Below are positions 49,001 to 61,981 of a stretch of 64,000 nucleotides of DNA, in pieces. The notes under the pieces are model-generated. The model ran no database searches. It was not told where the DNA came from and saw only the letters and a list, made by a program, of their open reading frames with translations. The DNA comes from Datnioides undecimradiatus (Eukaryota; Chordata; Actinopteri; Lobotiformes; Datnioididae), in assembly GCA_008933995.1 (NCBI GenBank), contig WARS01000026.1, forward strand, positions 3,300,501-3,364,500, read 5' to 3'. The position numbers and the translations under genes are program-made. Within the stretch, counting starts at the first letter, position 1; every line of letters starts with the position of its first letter.

Positions 49001-50630
49001 AGAAAAGATCCTTTATTGCTTGAAATCTTGAAGGAGTTACTGTTCTTTCCCATTTGTGTTTGCTTTGTTTTTGCTTTTTCCTTTTAGTCTGCAGCTGTAA
49101 GGAGGTGTACCATGGGTATCAGTAGCAGCGAGGACAAATGGTCTATTTATTCTTTCTGTTTCAGCGTTGACACTTTCAAACTTCACGCCACTTTTCTTTA
49201 CCTTTCCGACTGCTCTTTTCCCCTCCTTTTGTTATTCATCTTTCAGTCTTTGGTTTACAGCAGGTCCTCAGGGGAGAGGGACATGTTTGCTCACTCTCTC
49301 ACCAGAAGGGGCTGGCAGAAAGCTGGCAATCACAATGAGCAAATATGTTCATGCAAAGCTGACCCTACTGGAGGGAGTCATGGGCTGTTTGTTGGCATAT
49401 GCGGGGCGAGATGGGGATTTGGTGGCTGTGCTGTGACCACATGGCCCCCTGTTATATTTCTTTCACGTGTGCGTGGTGACGGATGCTTTTCTCACTGCTT
49501 GTACTACAGCTTTCTTGTCAAAGAGCCTTACACTTACCCACAGAGCCTCTGTTTCTCCTGTAGAGAAAGGAAGGTCTGTCCTCCGTCATCCAGGACACAA
49601 GTAGACCGAACCAAAGGTCACTGAAGAAGAAATAAAACCCCAGACTGAATCACTGTTAAATCCTCAGAAAAACAAGCACACAGTGTCAAACACTGTCCAG
49701 CTATTGACAGACATCTTATTTTAGCCCATTTCCTGAGCTTGGACCACATGGTTGTTGTGTTTCTATACAACACAAATGAGCTGGCAGGATTATAGCTTAG
49801 TCTAGATTGTGTAATCGTTATACTTTTTATTTTTTATTATTTATTGAATATATTTCCTGACATTCTTCAAAGTTCTTCAAATTTTAACCCGTTTACTAAA
49901 GACTACATTAACATCACATTCAAACAATTATTTTCTAAGTCATGCTCTATGTTAAGTGGTTGTTTTTACATCTTTGTTGTTTGTTAAACCTACTTTGCGA
50001 ATATGTCCCATATTTAACCCTGTAGTCTATGGGCAATTTCTTGATTATTACATATCACCTAACACTCACCTTTTGAAGATGCTGCACAGACTAGAACACA
50101 GTTGTGAAACTGATGTTAATAGCAGTGGACAGATAATGTTTCTCAAGGATTTTTTACTTTATAGAGACAGACATGAATGGATGAATACTGTAGTAAGTAG
50201 GGCACATAATGGAAACATAATGGATCAGTTATCTGAGATCTCTATTTTTACAATTGTAAAGTTAGGGATTAATTTTTGTAATTCATTTCTGTGATTTGTT
50301 GGCCTGAAAAACTACAGTCTTAATATCTTATGTGCTTGCTTTTCATGCACCACCATGTGTGATTCAAAGCAAAGCTAAACAATTTAAGCAAATGTGCTCT
50401 ATCTCGACCTCCTGGGAGAAGCTGTAACTTTTCACTGCAGCTGAAACCCTGCAGCTCTTAACAACCTTAAACTTTCAGCACGATCCTGTGCTTGGCAATA
50501 AGGCCAAAGCTGTTATTTACCTGCCCCTGCCTAGAGTGAGTCGCAGCTGGTTTGGGCAGGGTCACACACTGGACTGGACTGGACAGTCTGACTGGTTTCT
50601 GTTGTCTGGTGCAGCAGCAATTTCCGCAGG
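46023..50630. other. Intergenic, no gene seen
   Basis: 47340-47470 holds a decayed repeat in opposite orientation to that at 32690-32850. A 170-codon ORF (49112-49624) has hydrophobic, low-complexity content and no recognisable domain; treated as random. No supported exon. Confidence 0.4.
47340..47470. repeat. Decayed dispersed fish repeat, opposite orientation
   Basis: gtggtctgggttaggcaag, later gtttaaggttagaggaagat, is the reverse-strand equivalent of the taacccaaaccatgat-type repeat. Boundaries unknown. Confidence 0.38.
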
Positions 50631-51412
50631 CACAGAACCACTCCTCACACACCGGTGAACATCCAGGGAACGGACATTGAGACTGTGGACTCTTACAAAT
50701 ACCTGGGTGTTCACCTGAACAATAAACTGGACTGGTCAAACCATGTAAATGCTCTGTTTAAGAAAGGCCAGAGCAGACTTCATCTGCTGCGGAGACTGAG
50801 GTCTTTTGGGGTGCAGGGAGCACTGCTGAAGTCCTTTTATGACTCTGTGGTGGCATCAGCCATCTTTTACGGACTAGTCTGCTGGAGCAGCAGCATCACA
50901 GCTGCAGACAGGAACAGACTAAATAGGCTGGTCAGGAGGGCCAGCTCTGTCCTGGGGTGTCCCCTAGATCCAGTGGAGGTGGTGGGAGACAGGAGGATGA
51001 TGGCAAAGCTGTCAGCCCTCATGAACAACACCTCACACCCCCTACACTCCACTGTAGCATCACTGGAGAGCTCCTTCAGCGACAGGCTGATCCATCCGCG
51101 GTGCCTAAAGGAGAGGTACCGCAGGTCCTTCCTTCCTGCTGCAGTTAGACTGTTCAATCAAGCCTGCTCTCAGTAGACACTCACCACATGCATCTACAGA
51201 TATACGTGCAATAACTATATCAACATGTGCAATAACATATACGGTAAACACATATTTTTTTTTACTGGTATTTATATTCTATATATATATAATTTATATA
51301 TATATTTTTATATTTCTGGTGTGTACTGTTCTTCTGGCTTTTCCTGCTGCTGTGGCACTGAAATTTCCCTGGTGTGGGACTAATAAAGGATATCTAAATC
51401 TAAATCTAAATC
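50631..51412 (+). mobile_element. 5'-truncated LINE (CR1/L2/Rex1-like) with RT C-terminal ORF
   Basis: An open frame from about 50631 to the TAG at 51174-51176 encodes the RT C-terminus of a non-LTR retrotransposon: VNIQGTDIETVDSYKYLGVH, a thumb-like LRRLRSFGVQGALLKSFYDS, SIFYG-type AIFYGLVCWSSSI, then SSVLGCPLDPVEVV and RYRRSFLPAAVRLFNQ. It starts just past the catalytic YxDD motif, so the copy is inactive by 5' truncation, yet the remaining 173 codons are open, which suggests a fairly young insertion. The roughly 235-bp 3'UTR has an AT-rich (TA)n patch and ends with ttccctggtgtggga, a small hairpin, then taataaagg and TAAATC repeats. The clade is assigned from memory of fish LINEs. Confidence 0.85.
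51395..51412 (+). repeat. TAAATC repeat tail of the LINE
   Basis: Three TAAATC units end the element. The related tail at 19965-20008 instead uses GATA/TATC. Confidence 0.8.
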
Positions 51413-53649
51413 TCTTTGCTGGAGACTTTAAAGACATGGAGTACTACTCATGAAGACGAGCAATGCAAATGTTGCTTGCTTGAGAACTGGGTGGGGCAAA
51501 ATAAAAGTTGTTGGACTGTTTTACTGCACACTTTGTAAAAAAGACTAAACCACTGTGTAGGTGGATTCACCGTTTCACTGCCCTTTTTGGTCTGCTGGTG
51601 CCAAATGAGTGAGACATGTTACTTTACAGTAATGTGTGATTTCACACACGTGTATTGTTCCAGTATGACTCATACTAAGTAATCCATTAACCCCAAACTA
51701 CATACACGTCAATTAGATAGATACAAAATGCAAGTGTGTAGATGGACATTATGAAAAAGTAAATCAATTCAGAGTCAACCTTTTCACAAAAACACATTTT
51801 ACAGTCTTCAGTCAAAGAATTGCCCCCTTTATATGCCTTTTCCTCAGTATTTCCATGTTCCTCCCTCACGAAGGAAGTGACTTGTTGCAGCAGCACAAAA
51901 GCCTGCCACGTAATAAAGTTAGGGGGAAATAAGTAAAAAAGAAAGCACAGAGGACCAGAGGAGAAAGCAAAGAGGGTGAGGGTGTAAAAACACTCAAGGA
52001 GAGCAGTTTTATGGCTCCATGTTAACTGAAGTCATTTAAAAAGAATCCCATATTCCTGGAGGGCTGAAAGAGACAGGGGAGAGCTGAGGGCAAAAAGGAA
52101 GAGGGGTCTACAGCTGTAAAACAGCTGCTCTTCACTTTTACCCAACCTGAACAAAGACACAGTGGAAAAGTCATTACATACATATGATACTGAACAGCAT
52201 GGGAAATCCTTACAAGAAAAGATAAGGTAAAACACCAATGATTCTGGTATATATTCACTCTAACCCTACAGAGAGTAGATATTGAATAGTCATTGATATA
52301 TGATTTTTTTAAACAACTGAAGAAGAGTAATAAACAGCCTAAACTCTCACTCATTTGTGCAGGTTTTTTTCAAATGCCAAAACAGTTCTTATAGTGATCA
52401 TTTGCAAAGATGGCAGGCGTACTTCAGCCATGTCAGAGGGGATCAAAACAGCTTGTTTTCTGTTGTCATTTTAAGGTCTCTCTTCAGCCCTACAGCTCAG
52501 CCCTTTTTAAGCCAGAGTACACCCTCTATCTCTGGGTTTTGTTCTGTGAGCCTCCTGCTGGAAGTTGATCCCTAAGACAAAGCCCTGTTTACACTAATGG
52601 CCCACTAGGCTTTTGGCCACAGAAACAAATAACAGTGGGGGGAAGTCAATAGAATTTAACATTTTGACATTTTTCCTCCAGCTCTCAAAACCAATATTGA
52701 CCGAGCTCCCCTGCGTGGCTGTCTTTAGTCCAGGACCTTGGCATACAAATCAAGCCAATGCAGCCAGAACCGCAGGCAGCCAGTCGAGGGGTGAGACCAA
52801 CAATAGCCTGCCCAGGATGGGGCTCTCCCACTGGGCAGGCAGAGTGGCCACTGTCCCTGGTTTCAAGCTGGTCCACAGAGGCCTGATGTATGAAAGAGCT
52901 CATGCTATCCCACCCGCTTTAATGATTCCATCTGAGAGGGCCAATTGTGTCTGTACTCCAAACCCTGCTGGTGAGTGAGGTGGACAAGTAGAAGGGACAG
53001 TGGGGGCGCTCACATGTGCAGAACAACCCCATAGCGGGCCAGTACTTCTCAAAGGCCAGATTACAATCAATTAGAGCCTAATGAGCGGGAAGCTGGACTT
53101 GTAACCTGTTGCAGCAGGGTAGTTGTTTAGAAAGCTCCCAGTTGGCGGACACATCAATAACCTCTGAAATAGCTTCAGACTGAAAGCAAGACGCAGCAGG
53201 AAGCGCCTGAGTGCGTGGCCGTCTATATGTGAGTCCTGCCTCTGTCTCCTCGCTCAACCCAACTGTGCCGTGCCTTTGGCAGGGAAGGAGAAGGATCAAG
53301 AACACACAGCAATACAACACCTTACTCTTAAACATACTGCATGGTGCATTTTTTTTCTTCCATTGATTCTTCTTTTGGTCTTTTGGCAATGAAAATAGGG
53401 CTCCAAGGAACAGGTGGATGATCCATGAGATAATACAGTGAGACTAAACAAAACACAACACATTCATCAACATAGCAATCAACAGGTTTTATTCTAGCAC
53501 GTGTATGCCTATTGATGCACACGTGCCTGTGTCTGCAGTAATAAGTATCCGTATACACTTTCTGCAAAACATGCATTTGCCTGGAAGGGATGCACTCCCA
53601 TTTCAGATGATGATTTGGCTCCTGCTCTATTTTGGTTTGAATGAATTGA
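51413..53649. other. Intergenic, no gene seen
   Basis: 52560-53110 is GC-balanced, repeat-free and carries a FOX-like tgtttac; it could be regulatory. No recognisable ORF. Confidence 0.4.
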
Positions 53650-53707
53650 TTGCATGTTGCTTTGGGCAAAAGTGTCTGCCAAATGTAATGTAATGTAATG
53701 TTATGTA
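53650..53707 (+). mobile_element. SINE/L2-type 3' tail with (TAATG)n, copy C
   Basis: gttgctttgggcaaaagtgt then ctgccaaatg, followed by TAATG pentamers. A pentameric TGTAA-like tail is typical of L2-dependent fish retroposons. The body upstream is not recognisable. Confidence 0.6.
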
Positions 53708-56700
53708 AAAAAAGGATGCTTTCACAAGAGAAAGAACAGAGTGTGGGTGAGCACGTGTTGCAGACCCAGCAGGAGAGCTCGTCCTCAGGCCACTCTCACC
53801 TGCGGAGATGGTTCTTTACATGGCAGGTTGGCCCACAGCAGGGGAAAAGGGGATGGTCATACAAACGAAGGTGAAACAGCAGGAGTAAAAGCGACATTCT
53901 GGCCTGAGGTGAAATCAGGGAGCGAGTTGACCGGTGGGGGCAAGTGAAAGCCCAGGTCCTGTAAACTATGTGTTTGCAGCTTTTAAAAGCCTGTAGGAAT
54001 GATACAGCGTGATTATAACACGAACCATTTAAACACCTTCTCACACTTGTGTTATCTAACGGCATTAGCAGAGCTGAATCAGTCTCTTATGTTCTATGTT
54101 TAAGTACAAGCTCAAAGTGATCACCTGTTGTGTTTTGAAATTCATGGACATTCAAAATAAACATAGCACTGTGTCAAAAAAATGTGGTTAATAATAATGT
54201 GGGGATGGATTTGACAACTCTAGCTGAAATGAACTTTAAACAGAGTATTTGCAGTAACCAAGCTCATAAAGCTACTGAAAGCTGACAGACACTGACTCAA
54301 TCCTTTCAGTGGGACGATATTAAAAAGACCTCACCCCTGTAAATCTCTGTCTCCACATGGTCTCCTCCTCATGTTCTGATTGTTGTGGGAACGAGCCCCC
54401 AGCTGATCGTTGTAATATATGATGCTGTTAGTTTCCTCATGGCAAGCAGTTGGGTACCACCGGTTACCACTGCGCTGAAACACTTTTAATCAACCAAAAC
54501 CCACTGTGAAAGCCTGAGCCCCACCCGGCTCCCCACCTGCCAAAAACCGAGCGGTTCACCTCAGCAACCTCAAAGCGACAGCTAGTATTTAGTAATATCG
54601 TGTGGCAGTCCAGCAGCTTTGACTATAATGTACCCACTGACAGCACTAACCTCTCACAGCCCCAGTGCCCCTGTCTAAGGTTATATTACAACACAGTGGG
54701 AGCTCTGAGAGAGTAGAGGAGGGGAAGCAGTGATTGTTTGGAAGTTCTCAAGACAAGCTGGCATTTTCCCAGGCTACAGTGGGGGTAGGCTCTCTCCCAG
54801 CATGCCATGTTCTGTGTAGTTTGATTAAAATTTGAAGTACGCAGAGTTGCTCAAGTATATGGTGCTTGTTGGCCCCTTTTCCTCCAATTACCAATCACAA
54901 CTGGCTTTTTGAGTCAAATGTGGCCACACATAATAACTTGCATTTTGTCCCCGGAGACCCTGCGTGGGTTTTCCCATTGCATGTATTCCTAGAAACATAG
55001 TGTGGGCAACATTATTCATAGCAAAACTGACAGTAGGCTATGTTTAAGGTAATTTGGTTCCACAATGACACAAGGCGGAGTAAAAACAGCCGTGAGTTTT
55101 GCAATCTGAAGTATTTTTGTCTGGATTTTGACGGAGACAACACATACATGTAAGATTACAGATTGCTGAGGGACTGCAGACCAGAAAGTTTAGGCGTCAA
55201 CCAGTATTACAACACTGTTACAGTCCACTGTGGTTTAACGATCACACAAGATTAGGTGAGATCTTGCAGTGAACCCAGAAACTAAGAGTGATGACATCAT
55301 CATCCCCAGCATGGCCACCAAAAGCTGGCAGGTGCTTGTTTCTCTTGGCTCTTCTTTAGTGTTGCAGGAAATCACTGATGTCACTTCAGATTAAGGTTTA
55401 TCTTGGCAGTATGGTGGGTCAGGTCCTGGCTGGTGTGTCTTGATGTAGTTCAATGTATGATGGGTGTATGACACACTGCATGTTCTGTATATCTCCCTCG
55501 GTATATTTGATGAAATAAGCTATAATATGGTGCAGTATGAAAAGCCAAACTGTAGCTGTATTTCATGTTTCTCTAAACTCTCAGGTTCATTTTCAGGTTT
55601 ACAACAAAACTGCACTTCCATGAAATTTGGGTACTTATTTTAAAAAGGAACACAAAGGAAAGAAACTCCCTGTTAGGTTCTGATGCAACTTTTCTTTATA
55701 AAAGTTGAGATAACACTAATGACATCAATGCGGTTATTTTGTTTAGTACCTTCGGGCATTATTCAACAGTTTTAAAGGCTGATTACAGCAATGCTGCCCA
55801 TTATGAGTAACCTTACCTTTGTGTGTAATAATGGGGGACTTCCCCTTAAAGTTTCTGTCGTGGAAAAGGAATCACTACCAAATCCCTACTACACGCCTTT
55901 ACCACTTTCAAGTCTTATCTTTTATCAGGCACAATGGTAGAGAATATATCACAAGCCGTATAAGCCGAATATATGTGCAAAATTAATACATGCTAAATAG
56001 CTTCTGAAATACAATTTATCTTATTATCACACCTTTCAAGACAGTGTGAGAAACTATCATCCTCAGTGTCAGACTTTTGATCCTGATATTTATCCTGATA
56101 TTGAGATATTTCTGAGGGCTGTGATATTTTTTTTGTTATTTTGAGACCTCAAGCAACATGGCTGTGATTACAAATAAATAAATAAAAAATCCCATTCTGC
56201 CAACATTATGTAAATGCAGTGTAAGGCCTGACTACACAAATCCTCACCATTCAAACATATGGTCACAATTGGTGATTATCCTGCAGAGTGAGAGTGTTGC
56301 ATCTCTGAGAGGTTATAGGAGCTGACAGTGCTGGTACTGCTGACCTCTGGCCGTTTTGCTTTTGTTGTGCCTCATTAGACAGCAGGAACACGTCAGCCAA
56401 TACTACTTATTATCCTTTCCGTTATGGCAACTGCCAAGCAAATAAGCTTCAGCCTGCCTCTTGTTACCTAAGCTCTCCATTTGGCGTCTGGCATCATACA
56501 AGTGAAGAGTCTCATTCCATGGAGAGCTGCACTCCCCCAGACCCAGACGAGCACTGGAGCACTTGTCAGGGACCGGCCGCATTGTACTCTGAATGGCGCG
56601 GCCTCAGTGCAAATTCTTCCACACTCTCAGGCGGCAAAGGCCAGCATTGACTGACTGGTTGTGTTAATTTAGCTGCCTTTCAGTTCTACTTGATCCACGG

Positions 56701-57442
56701 TCTTCTGGACCTCAATGGCAAAAGAGTTAAAAACATCTGAAGTGTCAGCACAAGAATGTGCCATTCAGCTTCAGAGCAACGCATCATTAACAAATGTCAG
56801 GCCACAAACAACCAGCTGTGGTTAAACAAACCAGGGAGGTAGGCTCTACAGTTTACCTCACTGTCCAGGCTCTGTTGTCAGCCACTGATAACCTTATGCA
56901 TTGAGTGGTTTCAGGGGAGGGTTGTTTTAACATGGTGGGTGATCTAGATCGACAGGAAGCAAACAAGCTGAAGATCTGGAGCAGGAAATATGTGGCTGTT
57001 AAACCGCAAAGAGGTCCCAGAGGGGATACATCTTGTGCCCTCTCTCAGTCATAAGGCCCAGTGACAAAGCTTGCGTGGAATCTCAGCCTGAGGTTTCTAA
57101 GGGGACGGCCCATGCCCTCAGTTGCAGAACACCCACTCCCACCACCAGGCTGACTCAGACCTAGAGGGCAAACAGGGCACTGCACATGCAGACAGGCCAT
57201 TGAGTCAGACTCACTATGTGTAGACTCCAGGCCTGAGGGTGTGCGCTGCAGATCTGCTCAGCCTAGCTGTGATTTACAGGCTGGTTTTGACAAGTTTGCA
57301 ACCTGTGCAGCACGCCTTTTCCTTACTGAGAAGGCACACCCTGAAACCTGATTTCATGATCATGTTGCAGCCCTAAAGATGATACTTTTACAAGGCGCTA
57401 CTTATAAGTTCATGACTCCATGTCACATTATTTTATATAGTT
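53708..57442. other. Intergenic, no gene seen
   Basis: Mixed composition. Stretches near 54360-54790 and 56300-57300 are GC-balanced with few ORFs. No exon, RNA gene or clear mobile element supported. Confidence 0.4.
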
Positions 57443-57474
57443 AGATGACACTTTGTATCCAAATCAACATACAA
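57443..57474 (-). mobile_element. SINE/L2-type 3' tail fragment, copy D (very decayed)
   Basis: The reverse complement, ttgtatgttgatttggatac then aaagtgtcat, aligns with the TGTATGTCACTTTGGATAAAAG motif of the copies at 4266 and 26793. Confidence 0.4.
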
Positions 57475-60400
57475 AACCATAGGGTTAGTAGGCAATGTGC
57501 AACAGACCAGTGCATTGTGGGAGACCTGAGGACCTTTATAGTAACACACTTGATACCAAACTGGCTTCTGAAAAATATCATAAAGTAATGTATAAATAAA
57601 TAATGACCCAGTGAATGGCTGAATAACACACTTTCAGTCACTGTTTGCATTGCTGGCAGCTAACTTTCATGGCACAGATAAAAAAAATTTCTCAAAATTG
57701 AACAGCAAGAAGCCAAAATATACATTGCCTAAGTGTAAATAAGGTTATCCATATCAAATTTGTCCACAATCACAGGTTGGCTGCACACTTCATGTCATCA
57801 GTTTGTTGCCTTCATATACAATATTACTTTTGATGACTTTTTCATTGTAACTTTTAATGATAAATTTAAATACATCATGTCCAAACAATATTCTCTTTAC
57901 AGTACAAGATCTTTATCAAAGTATAGGTATATATAAGTATATGTTTCCTGAACCAGAAAGTAAAAGCAGCAAAACAACAATGTCAAATTCCCATCTTCAA
58001 AATCTAATTCAAACCTTCAATTGATAGAATTTATCTGCTGGAAAAAAATCTATAAACACAACACTTAGATTGAGCTAGTATGGTACACGTTCTGGCATGC
58101 GCTTTTGCTTATTTATGCATCCAGCAAATAAAGCATTCATTATTGTCTAATATAAACTCTCTTTCTAGTTCTGTTTTTGGTCTCTATTACCTACTGAAGA
58201 AAATATCTGCCTCTTTTGATGCCTAACACTCAGTTGTGTTTACCACCTAGTGTCATAAATGAACATTGGTGATAGTGCTTCATGGGTTTTCATTGTGAGC
58301 AAGCTGTTTCACATTACATGTAGTTATTTTATCATAGAAATATAGATTACAGCATTTTAAGTACTGGTATGACTATATAAAAGTAAAGGTAGCTATGGTG
58401 CAGAATAATTTTGTGGTACATTGTCATATATCATTGAATCATTATTGGTCATATGTTAATACCTCATAATATTGTTATTAGTAGTATTTATCATTTAACT
58501 GTTGCAGATGTGAAAGTGAAGCTGATTTGAACATGCTTATATACTGTTGGTTTAATCTGTAACAATTCATGATATCTCACAGACTAGGAAATATTGAAGC
58601 GCTTCAACGTTGTGCTCAAGAATACTACTTGACGTCCTCCTGTTTGCACATGGGTAAAAAAAAACAGTAAGGTCTGATATTTACGATTCAGACAACTGCA
58701 GATGCATTGATATTCTTGACTTTTTGTTCCTCGTTGACTTCTCAACAGCTCTCAAACAGCTCGAGTCATAATTCAGCCAACAAGTATGCTGTCACGTTCC
58801 GGCATCCCTTAATGTCTGTTGGTGGCTCATGTGTTCTGCACAGATGCTCCGAGGCGACATCCACACCAGGTCATGATTGTTTTCAGCCTCTGACAGTGAG
58901 CAGCTGTAATAAATGGGAGGTCAAATGGCTGTTTCATGCTATGTGACATGCTGGCTAAAGTGGTGACTGCACAGGAGCCGGGATATATCACATGTGATGA
59001 GAGTAGGGGATGGACAGCTCTGTTTCCCATGCAGCAGCACTGCTGAGTTGTGTGGAGGCATGCCGGAGGTGAGTGACAGTGCTATGAGGTGATTGGTCTC
59101 ACCACTTCCTATTGTTTCCCTGTCACTGATAACCCCGGTGACCTGGGCCCAAGGAAGGAAGGCCATCGCTTGGTTTGTGGTGGTGCGTTTGTCAGTTCTT
59201 TGTCCTCAGATAACTTATTAACCCACAGAGTCCGCCAAGACAAGAATGATTTCTCACATGGCCCGCCGTATGGTTAACCCAGAGTAAACAGCTTTTCAGG
59301 AGCTCATCTGCAGAGAAGCATGGAGAGAGAGAGAAGAAAAGAGGAATTATTTGGTCTCCAAGGAAAGTGAACAGAAACCTGTCAGGATGAGAGAAACCAC
59401 AATTTCTTATTTAATCCAAGACTCATTGAAACAAAATAATTAGAAAAAAGCCCAAACACTGAGATGAACATGCTGAGAAGAAGGCTTTAAGCTACATGGA
59501 AACATTTGAGATCAGATGACATTTTAAATTATCGTGATACCTTGAAAATACAGATACAAATAAATCTAACAGTTATAAGATGGGGTAACAGTGGAAAAAC
59601 TATTGTAAATAATTACAAAATACTTTTTGTCTGTTATTTAATCTTTGTTTTGCAAAGTTCAGGATGTCCTGTTTGAAAAGCAGGGTGATACAAAAGGATT
59701 ATTTCATATATCCGAAACAAAAGGACCATGATGTCAGAGCTTTTGGGAATAATCACATTTAGGATGTAAACACAGTTTCGATTGACAGAGTAATTCATAA
59801 CAAACAATACATTAGAATCATGAGGAGGTCAGAGAGAAGAGGAAGGCAAATTAACAGCTGATAAGAGCTAATACATCTTGGGCTTTGATTCAGTGTGTGC
59901 ATACATATATCAATAGATATGGTCAGTATAGCATCAGAAGCCGCTGGTCAAAGTGGATTAAGTGAGTAATGTTGGCTGCCTCACCCTAATTATCCCAGCC
60001 GATTAGGCTTACAGGGCTGTATGTGTTCAAGACAGACAGAGACCAGAGACGGAGCAGAGTTAGCCAGGGCCACCCGACACCTCAGGCACATAGCTGATGT
60101 CACATGTCTGCTGTCTTTAATTGTGCACTTGTTCAGCCCCGCCTATCCATAGTTCTCCCTCAGCTAGCTCTACAATTACTTCAGCTGTTCCACTTTGGGA
60201 GAAAAAGTGGTGAAAATGGGCTGAATTGTTTTATCTGCAAGCAGTCAGACTGCCTTCAGGCTGGGAACTGAGAGAAGAATTCAACCCTCTGTCCAGAGGT
60301 CTAAAAATACCTCTACTCCAGCTAATGTATAATGATGTGTGGTTGTATGCAGAATGAAGAGAAGGTGAAGGAAGCAACAGAGGTGGAAGGATCAAGCATC

Positions 60401-60759
60401 TGATTTGTGAATAAAAGACTGCACACTGTAAAGAATGGTTTCAGCTCTCAGCAAGTATGCATAGTTTTCTACCAAGAATAGGCAGAGTAGAACAATTATA
60501 GCACTACACACAGCATGCTGATCTTAGAGGAAGGATCTTTATATTCAAATTTAAACTGGCCTTTTCTTTAATACAAAGACACAGCCTTTATTCTTGAGCA
60601 TGTATGAGGAATGCCAACATGTGTTCATGTTAGCTGCATTGTCAATAATGTGTTGGCACTGATAGCAGTACTGCATTTTAGACGTTCTCTGTGGACAACA
60701 GAAACATAACATTACATTACATTTCATATTTAATGAAACATTACTAGTTTTGCATGCGT
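57475..60759. other. Intergenic with one MITE fragment
   Basis: Apart from the piece at 58381-58575, AT-rich DNA with no recognisable ORF. 58690-59280 is GC-richer with short random ORFs. Confidence 0.4.
58381..58575. mobile_element. Internal fragment of the hAT-like MITE family
   Basis: aagtaaaggtag, later tattgttattag, then tatatactgttggtttaatc and tgtaacaattcatgatat, follow the interior of the same common teleost repeat as the element at 8830-9515 in my recollection. Neither end is preserved. Confidence 0.45.
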
Positions 60760-60892
60760 TTTACTTAAGTACAATTACTTATTTGTGTATACCCATTTTA
60801 CTGTATCTTGTACTACCACCCCAACACATCACAGAGGGAAAGTATGTACTTTCCTTTATCTGAGATACCAGTTACTATAGATTAAAAACTCC
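60760..60892. mobile_element. End-proximal fragment of the hAT-like MITE family
   Basis: tttacttaagtacaattact, later cagagggaaagtatgtactt and accagttactatag, resembles the second arm of the same repeat family. Highly diverged. Confidence 0.42.
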
Positions 60893-61189
60893 TGCACACC
60901 TGTACAGGTGTCTGTTTAGTCTGAATAAACCTTTGGTCAGCTTTACTGCCCCAAAAGGCACCTAACTGTCAGGAGGTCGAGTGAGGTGTCAGTCAAACCC
61001 ACATTCTGCACATCTTCCTCACACTAATTAAAAAAGGTCTAATCAGGCTGATAAGTGAAAACACCTGTGCTTTCATGTTTGTGTGAGGTGGCTTTAGGCT
61101 TGAACCAGTTTGAGTTAAGTGACAGTTCTTAAAACATGATGCTTTTTGAAAGAGTAAACAATGCGTTAAAATGTAACGGCGTTTAAACT

Positions 61190-61911
61190 ATGTCCGTTTT
61201 GACCGGATACAGCTCTCTCATCAATAAGTAGGGCCATTCTGCTCGTGGTGAGTACCGGTATTTCTGCACATTCAGTACGTGTTATTGTGTTATTATATCA
61301 AGCGTATTGATACTTAAATACTTAAAAAAAACAGCATTATTTCTCTACAGTTCAAAAATCCTTGTAATACCGTAGAGGAGCTTTATGTTCTATCTACGCA
61401 GTTTGGTGTTTGGCGCCATCTAGTGGTCGACAAGAAATGCTACAATCTTGTGTCGTGTCACTGAGGTCGTCCCACAGTCAGTGAGAAATTCTACGGGCCT
61501 TACAATACACTTGTGTCATTTGTGGGCTGTTCCTAATTAATATTGCATTTATAAAAGTCGTTTCTCACAATCCTTCCAGGTTTGTGTTCTCCACTAATAC
61601 TGTGTTGTAAATAACGAAGCCTGTGGCTGCAAAAAAGCAGGTCGCAGTGTGGGTACGGTAGCCTGGAGGTACAGTCTAATTTCTGCAGAGTCGACTTTTT
61701 AAGGATTTTGACATGACCCCCAAACTGTTTGAGCACTGATACTGCTGTGTTGTCGGTTACATTTGAGGTGCGGACAATGATGTTTTGTTAGTGCGCCTGA
61801 TCAAATGTCACAATTGTCAGGACCATAATCCTCCTGAGTGCCTCCAGGCGCCTTCTGCTCCCGTCTGAGGTGAAGATCAACCAGGAGGTGACAGGTACAG
61901 CCATTTCACAT
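61190..61911 (+). other. CpG-richer block, possible promoter and first exon
   Basis: After long AT-rich DNA this block regains CpGs (gtaacggcg, accggtatt, ccaggcgcc). It ends in GAGGTGACAG/gtacag at 61911/61912, a good splice donor. The terminal segment is open as TIILLSASRRLLLPSEVKI then NQEVT, but no in-frame ATG precedes it after the last stop, so it would be 5'UTR or an internal exon. I do not recognise it. Confidence 0.22.
61413..61426 (-). promoter_or_regulatory. CTCF-type motif
   Basis: GCGCCATCTAGTGG; its reverse complement CCACTAGATGGCGC fits the vertebrate CTCF core CCASYAGRKGGCRC at every position. A domain-boundary role at this end of the desert is inferred. Confidence 0.5.
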
Positions 61912-61951
61912 TTTACAGTGGGGTAGACTGTTTCCCAGTATTTTAAAACGG

Positions 61952-61981
61952 TTTTTTTTGTTTTGTTTTGTTTTGTTTTTT
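61952..61981. repeat. (TTTTG)n microsatellite
   Basis: Four TTTTG units within a T-rich tract. Confidence 0.9.

Noticed and set aside
49112-49624. 170-codon plus-strand ORF after a T-rich acceptor-like tract
   Set aside because: No recognisable domain, hydrophobic low-complexity content, an overlapping frame is also open, and no credible splice partner.
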